Below, in pieces: positions 12,907 through 20,331 of a DNA stretch of 64,000 nucleotides (position 1 is its first letter; each line of letters starts with the position of its first letter). The stretch lies in contig NZ_JAVHUW010000051.1 of assembly GCF_030954495.1 (NCBI RefSeq), positions 62,001 through 126,000 of the forward strand, in the 5' to 3' direction. The DNA comes from Candidatus Desulfosporosinus nitrosoreducens. GTDB taxonomy: Bacteria; Bacillota; Desulfitobacteriia; Desulfitobacteriales; Desulfitobacteriaceae. The translations under genes were made by a program, and so were the position numbers. The notes beneath the pieces were generated by a model, which was not told where the DNA came from, did no database searches, and was given only the letters and a program-made list of their open reading frames with translations.

Positions 12907-14145
12907 TTAATGAGTGACTTTCTGCACAAAAGGCTTTTGGGAGATCAGGCTCCAAATCACGAAACTAACCAGGGCCAGGACGGCATACATTAGCCCCATC
13001 ACCCTTATCCTGTTGGCCCAGTCCAGGGAGATAATAATCATCCCGATGCTGCCGAACACCGTAAAGGCGCAGGACATCAGGGATACGGCCGCCCCGGTGT
13101 CGCTTGTTTGCTGCTCCAGCATTAAATTAGCCGTGGGCGGGCGGGTAATACTCCCTGCCAGTGTCGCCGGCAACAAGGTGAGGGCAAAAATCACAGGGCT
13201 CATATCCCCGATCAGGCTGACAAAAAAGCCGCTCAGGCCGGTAATCACATAACTGAGGGAAATAATAAAATTTCGTTTTAGGTAGCGGGCCACTCTTGTG
13301 TAAAGCAAAGGACCTATTACCATAAACAGGGCATTGAAGGCAAAGTAATAACTGTAAACCTGCTCCGTTAAACCGAATTGCCCGACATAAATATAAGACG
13401 ACGAGGATATAAAGGACATCATAGCAATGCCCATCAGGGAAAAGGTCAGCAGCAGAATGAGAAAGCCCGGATTTTGAGCGACAACTTTTAACCGTCCCAG
13501 GGATTGCAGGATTCCCCCGCTGTAACGTTCTTCAATCGTTTCTTCCATGGCAAACCCCGCGATTGTAATCAGAAATCCGATCACTGCCAGAGCCGCAAAC
13601 ACGCCCCGCCAGGAGGTGAAGCGCAGCAGCAAAGCTCCCAGCACCGGGGCAACAATGGGCGAGATCATCGTCATGGAAGAAACCAAAGCCAGGACGGACA
13701 CCCGCTTACGCCCGCCGTAGCTGTCTTTGACAACCGCCTGGCCGACAGCCGTCGCCGCGCCGCTGGCAATGGCCTGAATCACCCGGAAGCCTATGAGCTG
13801 ATAAACGTTTCCCGCAAGGGCACACAAGGCGCTGGCCAGGGTATAAAGAACCAGGCCAATGAGCAAAATCCGCCGGCGCCCGTATTTGTCGCTGAGAGGC
13901 CCCCAGAACAGGGACCCGGCCGCGTAAAAGAGAAAAAACAAAATCAGCGTCAGATTAATCAAACCCGGGGAAACCTGAAAGTTTTCGGCCATCCGCGGCA
14001 AAGCCGGCAGGTAGAGGTCCGTCGACAAAGGGATAAAGGCACTTAAGAAACCGATCAAAGTCAAAAAACCTTTTTCTCCCAAATATTTTTGAGGCTTAAG
14101 ACTTTCTTCCTGGGAATCTGTTAGTTCAAAGGATTTATTCGGCAT
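12907..14145 (-). CDS. MFS transporter, Bcr/CflA family
   Basis: A 412-residue permease with twelve predicted hydrophobic segments. The first carries IPLSTDLYLPALPRMAENF, the Bcr/CflA drug-resistance signature, and DKYGRRRILL is the MFS loop 2-3 motif. Family members are proton-driven exporters. Here the gene sits between a corrinoid protein and the corrinoid reactivator, so it could move a methylated substrate or its demethylated product; the sequence does not say which. Start is uncertain: ATG 14145 fits the usual distance to helix 1 but has only GGAG 13 nt upstream. A GTG at 14238 has a better AAGGAGG site and would add 31 residues. Confidence 0.85.
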   Translation of the reverse strand: MPNKSFELTDSQEESLKPQKYLGEKGFLTLIGFLSAFIPLSTDLYLPALPRMAENFQVSPGLINLTLILFFLFYAAGSLFWGPLSDKYGRRRILLIGLVLYTLASALCALAGNVYQLIGFRVIQAIASGAATAVGQAVVKDSYGGRKRVSVLALVSSMTMISPIVAPVLGALLLRFTSWRGVFAALAVIGFLITIAGFAMEETIEERYSGGILQSLGRLKVVAQNPGFLILLLTFSLMGIAMMSFISSSSYIYVGQFGLTEQVYSYYFAFNALFMVIGPLLYTRVARYLKRNFIISLSYVITGLSGFFVSLIGDMSPVIFALTLLPATLAGSITRPPTANLMLEQQTSDTGAAVSLMSCAFTVFGSIGMIIISLDWANRIRVMGLMYAVLALVSFVIWSLISQKPFVQKVTH

Positions 14146-14324
14146 TGCTTGACATAAACTCCATTCTCTAGTTTTTCCGGGAATTCCCCGCAAACCCGGA
14201 AGTTGGCTGACCCTCAGGAAGCGCAGATTAGGAGGCACCCTTTAAGGCACCTCCTTCACTGCACCAGAACACCGGGGGTTAACTTGTAGAACTTTTATTT
14301 GGAGAACTTTTAAAGGAAGGGAAG

Positions 14325-14366
14325 CTAAGGTTAAAGTTAAGGATAGAGCTAAGGCTAAGGCTGGGG
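14325..14366. repeat. Degenerate hexamer tandem repeat next to the corrinoid gene stop codon
   Basis: Seven consecutive 6-bp units near the consensus CTAAGG run directly into the stop codon of the corrinoid protein gene at 14367. On the coding strand they read CCTTAG-like, and they place several extra in-frame stops after the gene. A slippage-prone tract is the simplest reading. Confidence 0.6.
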
Positions 14367-14993
14367 CTACGCCGCGCCGAAGATACCATCGGCGACCTTA
14401 ACTCCGTCCGTCGCTGCCTGGGCGCTGTAATCCGCACCCACATAATTCTTGACCACGTCATCGATATAGTTGCCGCCGATGAGAACCTTGGTCTCCAGGC
14501 CGGCCGCCCGAATCGCGGTAATAGTTTCTTTCATGGATTCCTGACAGCCGGTTAAGAGCACGCTCATGCCCACAAGCGGGGCCTTATATTCTTTAATGGC
14601 CTCAATGAACTTTTCTTTGGAGACGTCCACACCTAAATCAATGACATTATAACCCGACCCTTTTAAGAGCATGACCACAATATTTTTCCCCAGATCGTGA
14701 ATATCGCCTTTTACCGTGCCCATGACGATGTTTCCTTTGTATTCGGCATTGCTGCCGCTCAGCAGGGGTTCCAGGACGGCCATGGAATCCTGCATAATTT
14801 CCCCGCACATAATCAATTCGCCTAAAAAGTATTCCCCCGTCTCAAAGCGAAGGCCGGCTTCAGCCATGCCTTGCTGTAATGCATTGACGATTTCCAGGGG
14901 AGTGACTCCCTGGACCAAACGCTCCTTGACCAACTCCGCCACTTGTTCTTCTTCTAATTCCGCAATTGCTTTAGACAAAGCATCTGTAAGCAT
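14367..14993 (-). CDS. Methyltransferase cognate corrinoid protein
   Basis: A 208-residue B12-binding protein of the MtaC/MtbC/MtvC type. An N-terminal four-helix cap (residues 1-85) is followed by a Rossmann-like cobalamin domain. The cobalt-ligating histidine lies in GDIHDLG (DxHxxG, about residue 105), with SVLL and IGG further on completing the motif. It should carry a methyl group from the UroD-type methyltransferase to the pterin enzyme encoded nearby. AAGGAG lies 9 nt before the ATG. About half of its residues look shared with the second corrinoid protein at 18.2 kb. Confidence 0.94.
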   Translation of the reverse strand: MLTDALSKAIAELEEEQVAELVKERLVQGVTPLEIVNALQQGMAEAGLRFETGEYFLGELIMCGEIMQDSMAVLEPLLSGSNAEYKGNIVMGTVKGDIHDLGKNIVVMLLKGSGYNVIDLGVDVSKEKFIEAIKEYKAPLVGMSVLLTGCQESMKETITAIRAAGLETKVLIGGNYIDDVVKNYVGADYSAQAATDGVKVADGIFGAA

Positions 14994-15045
14994 AGTAATC
15001 CACTCCTTCTGAATTAACTTGACAGGGCTCCGCGCTTACTCACTC

Positions 15046-15219
15046 TTAGCGCTGCACCCAAAACCAAATAAAGTTATAGGCAAAGTCGTCCAGCTTCTCC
15101 CATTCTTTTTTGACGATTTCCTCATTGCCGGGAAACTCTCCGATTTCCGCCAGTTTTACTTCCCAGGGTAGGCAGACACCGGGATCGGGGTTTAACAGTT
15201 GTTTTTCTTTATCAGACAT
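15046..15219 (-). CDS. Small protein of the methyltransferase operon (57 aa), function unknown
   Basis: An acidic 57-residue protein beginning MSDKEKQLLNPDPGVCLPW and ending in an aromatic tail, FIWFWVQR. ATG at 15219 follows a strong GGAGGGG site; a longer frame to 15270 overlaps the previous gene. It lies 19 bp after the UroD-type methyltransferase and 52 bp before the corrinoid protein, all on one strand, so it is almost surely translated. No family is recognised. A small accessory subunit of the methyltransferase-corrinoid complex is a guess from position only. Confidence 0.7.
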   Translation of the reverse strand: MSDKEKQLLNPDPGVCLPWEVKLAEIGEFPGNEEIVKKEWEKLDDFAYNFIWFWVQR

Positions 15220-15238
15220 TTGAATTCCCCTCCTGTCC

Positions 15239-16411
15239 TTAATAAACGCCGAACTCACGGCCTGCTTCAATCATTGCCATTACATTCTCCTGTTTGGCGT
15301 CTCCCATGACGACTCCGCCGGTATCCAAGATAAAGCCGCCGTCACGGCCCAACTCATCAATCGATCTCTTGACCTGCTCTCTGACTTTCTCCGGAGTGCC
15401 ATAGGTTAAGAGGGTCGTGGGAACGCCGCCTTGCAGGCAGAATTTGCCGCCCAGAATTTCTTTAGCCTTTTTAGGGTCTGTGGTGTCAATTTGGAAAATA
15501 ATGCTCTTGGCGGGCAGCTCGGCAATCTTCTCCAAATAGGGAGTCCAGTCTCCTTCAGCATAAAAGAGCATGCGTTTGCCCTTGGCCCACAAACCTTCAA
15601 TCGTCGCTTTTAAGGATGGCCAGTAGAAGGTCTCCCATTGATGCGGGTTGAGGAAAGGATAGGCACCGCGGTGCAGAGGGGCAAAACAGGGGAAACGCGT
15701 ATCGGCTCCGGCGCCGGCTAAACCGCAGTTGACATTGTGCGGAGTGATCGCCTCACACGCCGCTAATACTTTCTCCGGGCGGCGGCGCAAATCCAAGAGT
15801 ATCCCTTTCATGCCGCGCAGAGCATCCCCCAAGGTATCGAAAGGCGCCTTGGTGAATCCTGTCCCCTGCCCGACGATTCCGTGCTCCACGGTCCATTTTC
15901 CGTAGGCTGCCGCCGTGATACCGCCGGACATAGCAAAAGCGGCCGCACTTTTGATTAAGGCAATGGTCGACCGATAGGACCCCGGGTTTGCCAATTCCGT
16001 ACTGATATTGGGCAAAAAGTGGTTGACCAGCCATTCCGTGGGGCTGGCTATAAATTCGTCGTAATCTTCCGCCTTCATATATTCTTCCTCATTGTATTGG
16101 AAGGTGGAGTTCTCATCCACGCCCATACCCGGGAATTTATATAATTTGGAGCCCATGGCATCAAACATCGGCGGCCACCATAAGGCGGGACCGCCTTTGA
16201 AGACATCAAAATCTAAGCCCGGCAGCATTTCCGAGACAATGGCGTTGCTTTTGTCCAAATCGTAATAAACTTCCTGGAAGGTCGTGCCTTTGTATTTGAC
16301 AACCCATTCCCCAACTCCGAAAGCCACGGGAACCATGTCCGGTTTGCCACAATCCATAGCCGTCATGTAACGTTCCAGCCTTTTTTGATAAAGGATTTCC
16401 TTTTCACTCAT
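15239..16411 (-). CDS. UroD-family corrinoid methyltransferase
   Basis: A 390-residue TIM-barrel protein of the uroporphyrinogen decarboxylase superfamily, the branch that includes MtaA/CmuA-type methyltransferases. It opens with QKRLERYMTAMDCGKPDMVPV, which resembles the UroD N-terminal substrate loop. No haem-pathway genes are nearby; instead it is embedded with corrinoid proteins and a pterin methyltransferase. I therefore take it as the enzyme that moves a methyl group from an unknown methylated (perhaps methoxylated or N-methyl) compound to the corrinoid protein. Substrate is not readable from sequence. Confidence 0.85.
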   Translation of the reverse strand: MSEKEILYQKRLERYMTAMDCGKPDMVPVAFGVGEWVVKYKGTTFQEVYYDLDKSNAIVSEMLPGLDFDVFKGGPALWWPPMFDAMGSKLYKFPGMGVDENSTFQYNEEEYMKAEDYDEFIASPTEWLVNHFLPNISTELANPGSYRSTIALIKSAAAFAMSGGITAAAYGKWTVEHGIVGQGTGFTKAPFDTLGDALRGMKGILLDLRRRPEKVLAACEAITPHNVNCGLAGAGADTRFPCFAPLHRGAYPFLNPHQWETFYWPSLKATIEGLWAKGKRMLFYAEGDWTPYLEKIAELPAKSIIFQIDTTDPKKAKEILGGKFCLQGGVPTTLLTYGTPEKVREQVKRSIDELGRDGGFILDTGGVVMGDAKQENVMAMIEAGREFGVY

Positions 16412-16466
16412 AATGCTTACCCCTTCCCCTTTGCAAACTTGGTTAAATATCTAAACCCGGACCTAT

Positions 16467-17264
16467 CTAGTCATCCAAAGCCTCACTGCGATAGGCCTTT
16501 AAATATTTCTTGCCGAACCGGTCTTTGCCCAGCAGGAAATCATTGGTCACGACTGAGGTCATAATTTTCCTGTCCAAGGGATCAAGAATGGCCGCATCCA
16601 TGTCAAAGGCCATACACAGGGTTAAAAAATGACGGTTGACAATTTTGCGCTTCGGTGAATTATAGGATATGTTGCTTAAGCCTGAGACGGTTTTAACCTG
16701 GAATAAGCGCTTGATTTCCGTCAGGCACTTAAAAAACATCGTGGCATTCAGGTGGTTAACCGCTAAAGGAAGTACCAGGGGATCTATATAGAGACGGTCT
16801 AAGTCGTAATTATTTTGGTTCAGAAGTTCAATAAGTCTTTCGGAAAGTGCAATTCTTTCCTCGGCGGTTTTGGGAATCCCATTGTCGTCCAAGGTCAGCC
16901 CAATGACCGGGCAGCGGTGCTCCAGAACTAAGGGCAGTACTTCTTCGATGCGGTTTTTTTCTAAAGAAAGGGAGTTGATTAAAACCCTGCTTTTATCTCC
17001 GCGGACAGTATCTAAACCTTTTTTAATGGCTGCCGCCGAAGTGCTGTCGATACATAACGGTACGTCGGTTACCTCCTGCACCGTTTGCACAAGCCACTCC
17101 ATGTTGGGAATTTCATCCCCCTGAGCCGTATTCAAGTCCAGATAGTCGGCTCCCGCAGCCACTTGCCGCTTGGCCAAATCCTGAATGGCGGCAGTATTTT
17201 TCTCAGTGATGAATTGCCGAACCGTAGGAATCGAGCTATTTAACTTTTCGCCGATTATCAACAT
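16467..17264 (-). CDS. Pterin-binding methyltetrahydrofolate:corrinoid methyltransferase
   Basis: A 265-residue TIM barrel of the DHPS/MetH-pterin/AcsE/MtrH-like class. It starts MLIIGEKLNSS, the usual opening of this class, and has AGADYLDLNTAQGDE and CIDSTSAAAI where pterin-binding aspartates and asparagines sit. It should pass the methyl group between the corrinoid protein and tetrahydrofolate (methyltransferase II), feeding the Wood-Ljungdahl methyl branch. Ribosome site GGAGGG lies 9 nt before the ATG. Gap to the UroD-type gene is 55 bp. Confidence 0.9.
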   Translation of the reverse strand: MLIIGEKLNSSIPTVRQFITEKNTAAIQDLAKRQVAAGADYLDLNTAQGDEIPNMEWLVQTVQEVTDVPLCIDSTSAAAIKKGLDTVRGDKSRVLINSLSLEKNRIEEVLPLVLEHRCPVIGLTLDDNGIPKTAEERIALSERLIELLNQNNYDLDRLYIDPLVLPLAVNHLNATMFFKCLTEIKRLFQVKTVSGLSNISYNSPKRKIVNRHFLTLCMAFDMDAAILDPLDRKIMTSVVTNDFLLGKDRFGKKYLKAYRSEALDD

Positions 17265-17426
17265 CTTTTGCAGCCCTCCTTGAGTCTGATGCGGTTGGGT
17301 TTAAACCATGGTCTCTGTTTCTTCTGCTCACCTCCTTCATAAGGATACCTAGGGCATCATTCAACTGCGTGATTGGGACATCATGGAGTCGGAGCTGTTT
17401 TAAAGAGCTATACCCTTTTTAACGAG

Positions 17427-17987
17427 CTAGGCCTCACTTTTAAACAGCACCAGGCCCACATAGGAAACCGTATTTTTGCCGTTGTAATAAGGAATTCCGC
17501 AGCTTTTTTCCAGGGCCATGACATCAATGCCACTGGCTTCAACAGAAGACAAGGCCTGCTCGGGACAGCGGCAGGCTTCGGAGTCCAGAAACGCACACCG
17601 TTGACAGTAAGTGCAGGGACCTGCATTTAAAGGCAACATTTCCCGGAAATAAGGTTCTTTTTGCAAATCCTCAAGAATATTTCTGAATAGCTCCGTATGG
17701 CGTTCCGCCGCTTTCATCATGCCTTTCCAGTCAAAAGAGTTTTCCAGCTTATGCACGGTCTGGATCAATAACCCCCGTTCAAACTTTAGCACTCTTGCTT
17801 TTAAGTCCTTGATATCACCGACTGCAGGCGGGCACATCCAGTTCTTATTGTAATTTCCGCAAACGTTTTGTTCGCACTGGGTCCGAAACTCTTCGTTGAA
17901 AATTATATCCTTCACCTCAGCTATGGCAGCATGCGCCGCTCCCAAAGCCAAGACCTTTGCGACCACATCGTCGAGACTACCCTCCAT
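17427..17987 (-). CDS. DUF2284 cysteine-rich metal-binding protein
   Basis: A 186-residue protein with cysteines in two groups: CEQNVCGNYNKNWMCPP (about residues 38-54) and CTYCQRCAFLDSEACRCPEQ (about 122-141). The second looks like an iron-sulfur or zinc site. This matches the DUF2284 family, whose members are often found beside corrinoid methyltransferases; their role is not established. It is the first gene after the operator-bearing promoter, so it leads the operon. An electron-transfer role towards the corrinoid reactivator is a guess. Confidence 0.8.
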   Translation of the reverse strand: MEGSLDDVVAKVLALGAAHAAIAEVKDIIFNEEFRTQCEQNVCGNYNKNWMCPPAVGDIKDLKARVLKFERGLLIQTVHKLENSFDWKGMMKAAERHTELFRNILEDLQKEPYFREMLPLNAGPCTYCQRCAFLDSEACRCPEQALSSVEASGIDVMALEKSCGIPYYNGKNTVSYVGLVLFKSEA

Positions 17988-18052
17988 ACCCCAGGCCTCC
18001 CTTAATCATCGTTTGCCGCCAGGAAATTATCCTTACCTTATGTATATCTCTG

Positions 18053-18128
18053 ATTATAGTATAGATGTATATACAAATTATAAATTAAAAAAGATATTTA
18101 CTTAGATTTATGCGAATGTATAGACAAC
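18053..18128 (-). promoter_or_regulatory. Promoter of the methyltransferase operon with two HutC-type operators
   Basis: On the minus strand a TATAAT -10 box lies at 18058-18053. Just upstream is the palindrome TGTATATACA (18066-18075), and further up GTATAGAC (18118-18125) within AATGTATAGACAAC (18115-18128). Both fit the GT-N-TA-N-AC core of HutC-subfamily GntR operators. The 14-bp sequence at 18115-18128 recurs exactly, in inverse orientation, in front of the gntR gene. Confidence 0.75.
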
Positions 18129-18197
18129 TTGATTTATCTAAATATTATCACAACTCCTATGGAGGGTCAATAGCAAGCTAAGTGGGATTGATGGCAC

Positions 18198-18229
18198 AAA
18201 AAAAGATTCAGTCTCATTGTCCTGAGACC
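18198..18229 (-). terminator. Terminator at the end of the gntR-corrinoid unit
   Basis: Read on the minus strand, GGTCTCA (18229-18223) pairs with TGAGACT (18216-18210) and is followed by GAATC and seven T residues. The stem overlaps the stop codon of the second corrinoid gene. Its stem is short, so some transcripts may read on into the methyltransferase operon. Confidence 0.6.
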
Positions 18230-18864
18230 GAACCCTCTGCTTCTTCCAAAATATCGCGATAAATTTTCAAAGCTTCCGTCACGTCGTTGGCGTAAAAATC
18301 TGCCCCCGTATATTCTTTCACTTGCTGGTTGACCGGATATCCTCCCACCACAACTTTGACACTGTCTCTTAAACCCGCATCCGTCAACAAGTCAACCACC
18401 TTTTTGATGGAGCCGACACAGAAGGAAAGCAGTACGCTGATTCCCAGGATCGATGCCTTCGTCTCGTTGACGGCTTGAATAAATTTCTCCGGCGTCACAT
18501 CGACGCCCAAATCCTGAACCTGGTAACCGGAAGAACGCAAAAGATAAATGATGATATTTTTGCCCAGGTCATGAATATCTCCTTCAATAGTTCCCATGAC
18601 AATCAGCGGCAAGCCCTTTTGCGAGTTGACAGGTATGTGCGGCTCTAAGACCCGCATCACTTCTTTGAGAATCTCTTCCGACATAATCAGGTCCGACAAA
18701 AAATAATCGCTTTCACTGTATTTCTCTCCGACGATTTCCACACCCCGCCGGCAGCTTTCGATGATATCTACCGAGGTATAACCTGCCTGGATTCTTTCTC
18801 TTACCAGCCTTAAGGTCCTTTCCTCATCAAGGTCCGCCATCGCTATTTGTAGTTCGTCTTCCAC
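18214..18864 (-). CDS. Methyltransferase cognate corrinoid protein, second copy
   Basis: A 216-residue paralogue of the corrinoid protein at 14.4 kb, with the same helical cap and the cobalt-ligand motif GDIHDLG. It also has SVLL and VGG downstream as in the B12-binding fold. The start is chosen as GTG 18864, 8 nt after GGGGG, because the product then lines up with the paralogue from its first residues; a TTG at 18879 is the alternative. It follows the gntR gene by about 20 bp and shares its transcript, apart from the main operon. A separate cognate methyltransferase is not in the window. Confidence 0.9.
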   Translation of the reverse strand: MEDELQIAMADLDEERTLRLVRERIQAGYTSVDIIESCRRGVEIVGEKYSESDYFLSDLIMSEEILKEVMRVLEPHIPVNSQKGLPLIVMGTIEGDIHDLGKNIIIYLLRSSGYQVQDLGVDVTPEKFIQAVNETKASILGISVLLSFCVGSIKKVVDLLTDAGLRDSVKVVVGGYPVNQQVKEYTGADFYANDVTEALKIYRDILEEAEGSVSGQ

Positions 18865-18884
18865 CTCATGAACCCCCAATTAGC

Positions 18885-19652
18885 TTAATCGTTTTTATAC
18901 CAGCCATCATAACTGGTCAATTTATACCGGTCCCCTCTGTAAACGGCTTTGCTCCAGCCCACGGGTTTCAGGTCCGCATCAAAGATGGTCTGTTCGATCA
19001 GGAAGACCGGAGTTTGGGGAGCAATCCCCAGAATTAAGGCTTGTTCTTGGCTGCAGGCGGCGACCTGGAGAACCTTTTTCGAACTTACCGGCACATATTC
19101 CGTGTGGGCGGCTACCAGGCCCGGCAAACTCGGGTCTTTCAGCTCCGTTTCCAGGATCGGCTTGCTTTTGCTGTAGATTGTGTACTTTACCTCATAAGAC
19201 AGCCGCTCATTCTCGGCCGACAGCACCGTGCGAAAATAGAGCAGGCGCTTGTTTTCCTCGCTTATTTGAAACTTGGCTTTCAGCTCTTCGTCGGCCCTGA
19301 TAATCTTGGCTTCCAATAACGTGGTCTGATAATTCAGACCTCTCTTTTTAATTTCTTCGTTAAAATCATTCAATTCAAAGACAATATTGTCAAGTTTCGG
19401 CCTGGCCACGAAGGTGCCCTTGCCCTGCTGGGCGTAAACCATGCCGGCAGACACCAGCTCGGAGATTGCCCGGCGCACCGTCATCCGGCTGATCTCATAG
19501 CGCAGGGCGATATCATTTTCCGTGGGCAAACACTCTCCCGGCTTTAGCTCTCCCCGCCGGATTTGTCCTTCGAGCAGCTTATACAGCTGATAGTAAATGG
19601 GAATCACCGAATTTTTATCGATGGGTATTTCTTCTTGAATCACCAAAAACAC
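18885..19652 (-). CDS. GntR-family regulator, HutC subfamily (UTRA domain)
   Basis: A 255-residue regulator: winged helix (about residues 15-80, with LPTENDIALRYEISRMTVRRA as the recognition region) followed by a UTRA ligand-binding domain. HutC-type regulators are usually repressors released by a small-molecule ligand. Candidate operators lie in front of its own gene and of the methyltransferase operon, so it is probably autoregulated and senses a substrate or intermediate of that pathway. GTG at 19652 has a weak AGGAATAGG site. A slightly later start is possible. Confidence 0.92.
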   Translation of the reverse strand: MFLVIQEEIPIDKNSVIPIYYQLYKLLEGQIRRGELKPGECLPTENDIALRYEISRMTVRRAISELVSAGMVYAQQGKGTFVARPKLDNIVFELNDFNEEIKKRGLNYQTTLLEAKIIRADEELKAKFQISEENKRLLYFRTVLSAENERLSYEVKYTIYSKSKPILETELKDPSLPGLVAAHTEYVPVSSKKVLQVAACSQEQALILGIAPQTPVFLIEQTIFDADLKPVGWSKAVYRGDRYKLTSYDGWYKND

Positions 19653-19666
19653 CTATTCCTATAGTA

Positions 19667-19680
19667 GTTGTCTATACATT
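19667..19680. promoter_or_regulatory. HutC-type operator in front of gntR
   Basis: GTTGTCTATACATT contains GTCTATAC (19670-19677), matching GT-N-TA-N-AC. It is the exact reverse complement of the 14-bp operator at 18115-18128. It lies 14 bp upstream of the gntR start codon, so binding would block its own transcription or early elongation. Confidence 0.75.
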
Positions 19681-19844
19681 AAGATTTTCCTAATTCTAGC
19701 ATGCCCCAATAAAGACGTCAACTTATTTGCACCCGCCTGACAAGTAAAGGGGGTACCCCTAAAAACTTATGCTTTCTAAACTATATTAAAAAAACCGGCT
19801 TATGCCGAGTTTGCGAGAACAGAAGCCGTTAGCTGCCCTTAGAC

Positions 19845-20135
19845 AGTCAGAAAGTATTAACGAAGCTATCCTTTCTGACCCGAAAAATTTAAAGACCCCT
19901 GAGGAAGGCAGCTTCGCCCACAAAAGTGAACTCATTTCATGGAGAGGCGGTAATGCTCACAAAGGTTGCGAGGGAAAGTCGGAGCCATTGGTTCTCCTCA
20001 GGTCTTACCCGGAGGTTTGGCGGAGCTCCCTCGCAAGCGAGTGAGCAAGCCTCGGAATGTTGAGTGACGAAGACACTGTCTTCGCACGAATTAGCTTTCT
20101 TGCCGGATGTGGGCGAAGCTGCCCGACCCCAAGGA
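19845..20135. ncRNA. Highly structured non-coding region, putative structured RNA
   Basis: This part of the 680-bp gap between asnS and gntR folds strongly. A 16-bp perfect stem joins GGCAGCTTCGCCCACA (19907-19922) to its complement at 20108-20123. Inside it TTGCGAGGGA (19966-19975) pairs with 20027-20036. CCTGAGGA (19898-19905) can pair with 19995-20002, partly competing with the outer stem. A further hairpin has GTCAGAAAG (19846-19854) against CTTTCTGAC (about 19871-19879). I see no T-box, RNase P or tmRNA signature. Strand and function are unknown; a small frame through it looks accidental. Confidence 0.55.
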
Positions 20136-20193
20136 TCTATTTTTCATTGATCAATAGTACACTTCGCGGCATGTATGTCTGACTGTATAAAGA

Positions 20194-20257
20194 AAACTCT
20201 GCTGCCTTGCTGCTCTTAGGCTTAGAAAATAACGCAAGTCTGTATTTTCCGGCGGAA
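20194..20257. repeat. Dispersed hairpin element, copy A
   Basis: The stretch starts TAAAGAAAACT, continues with a GCTCTTAGGCTTAG segment, and ends in a hairpin GAAAATA-loop-TATTTTC whose loop contains GCAAGT. The same arrangement occurs at about 26.1 kb and 48.1 kb with different but still complementary stem bases. The preceding structured region also shares GACACTGTCT and flanking words with the 48-kb copy, so the full element may start near 20060. Confidence 0.6.
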
Positions 20258-20263
20258 TAAATA

Positions 20264-20290
20264 AGGCGGCAGGATTTGATCCTGCCGCCT
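20264..20290 (-). terminator. asnS terminator
   Basis: A perfect 12-bp GC-rich stem, AGGCGGCAGGAT (20264-20275) with its complement at 20279-20290, has a 3-nt loop. On the minus strand it is followed by TATTTATT. It lies 41 bp after the asnS stop codon, so it is a normal intrinsic terminator. Confidence 0.9.
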
Positions 20291-20331
20291 GGAATATCGG
20301 ACATTTCTACGCTCGGCCCGGCCGGGAAACT

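Noticed and set aside
19802..20044. Open frame of 80 codons between asnS and gntR
   Set aside because: No ribosome site, and it runs through the branched fold; RNA structure explains the sequence better than coding.
19845..20135. T-box, RNase P or tmRNA
   Set aside because: No T-box sequence, no RNase P core words and no tRNA-like ends were found; the region is also downstream, not upstream, of asnS.
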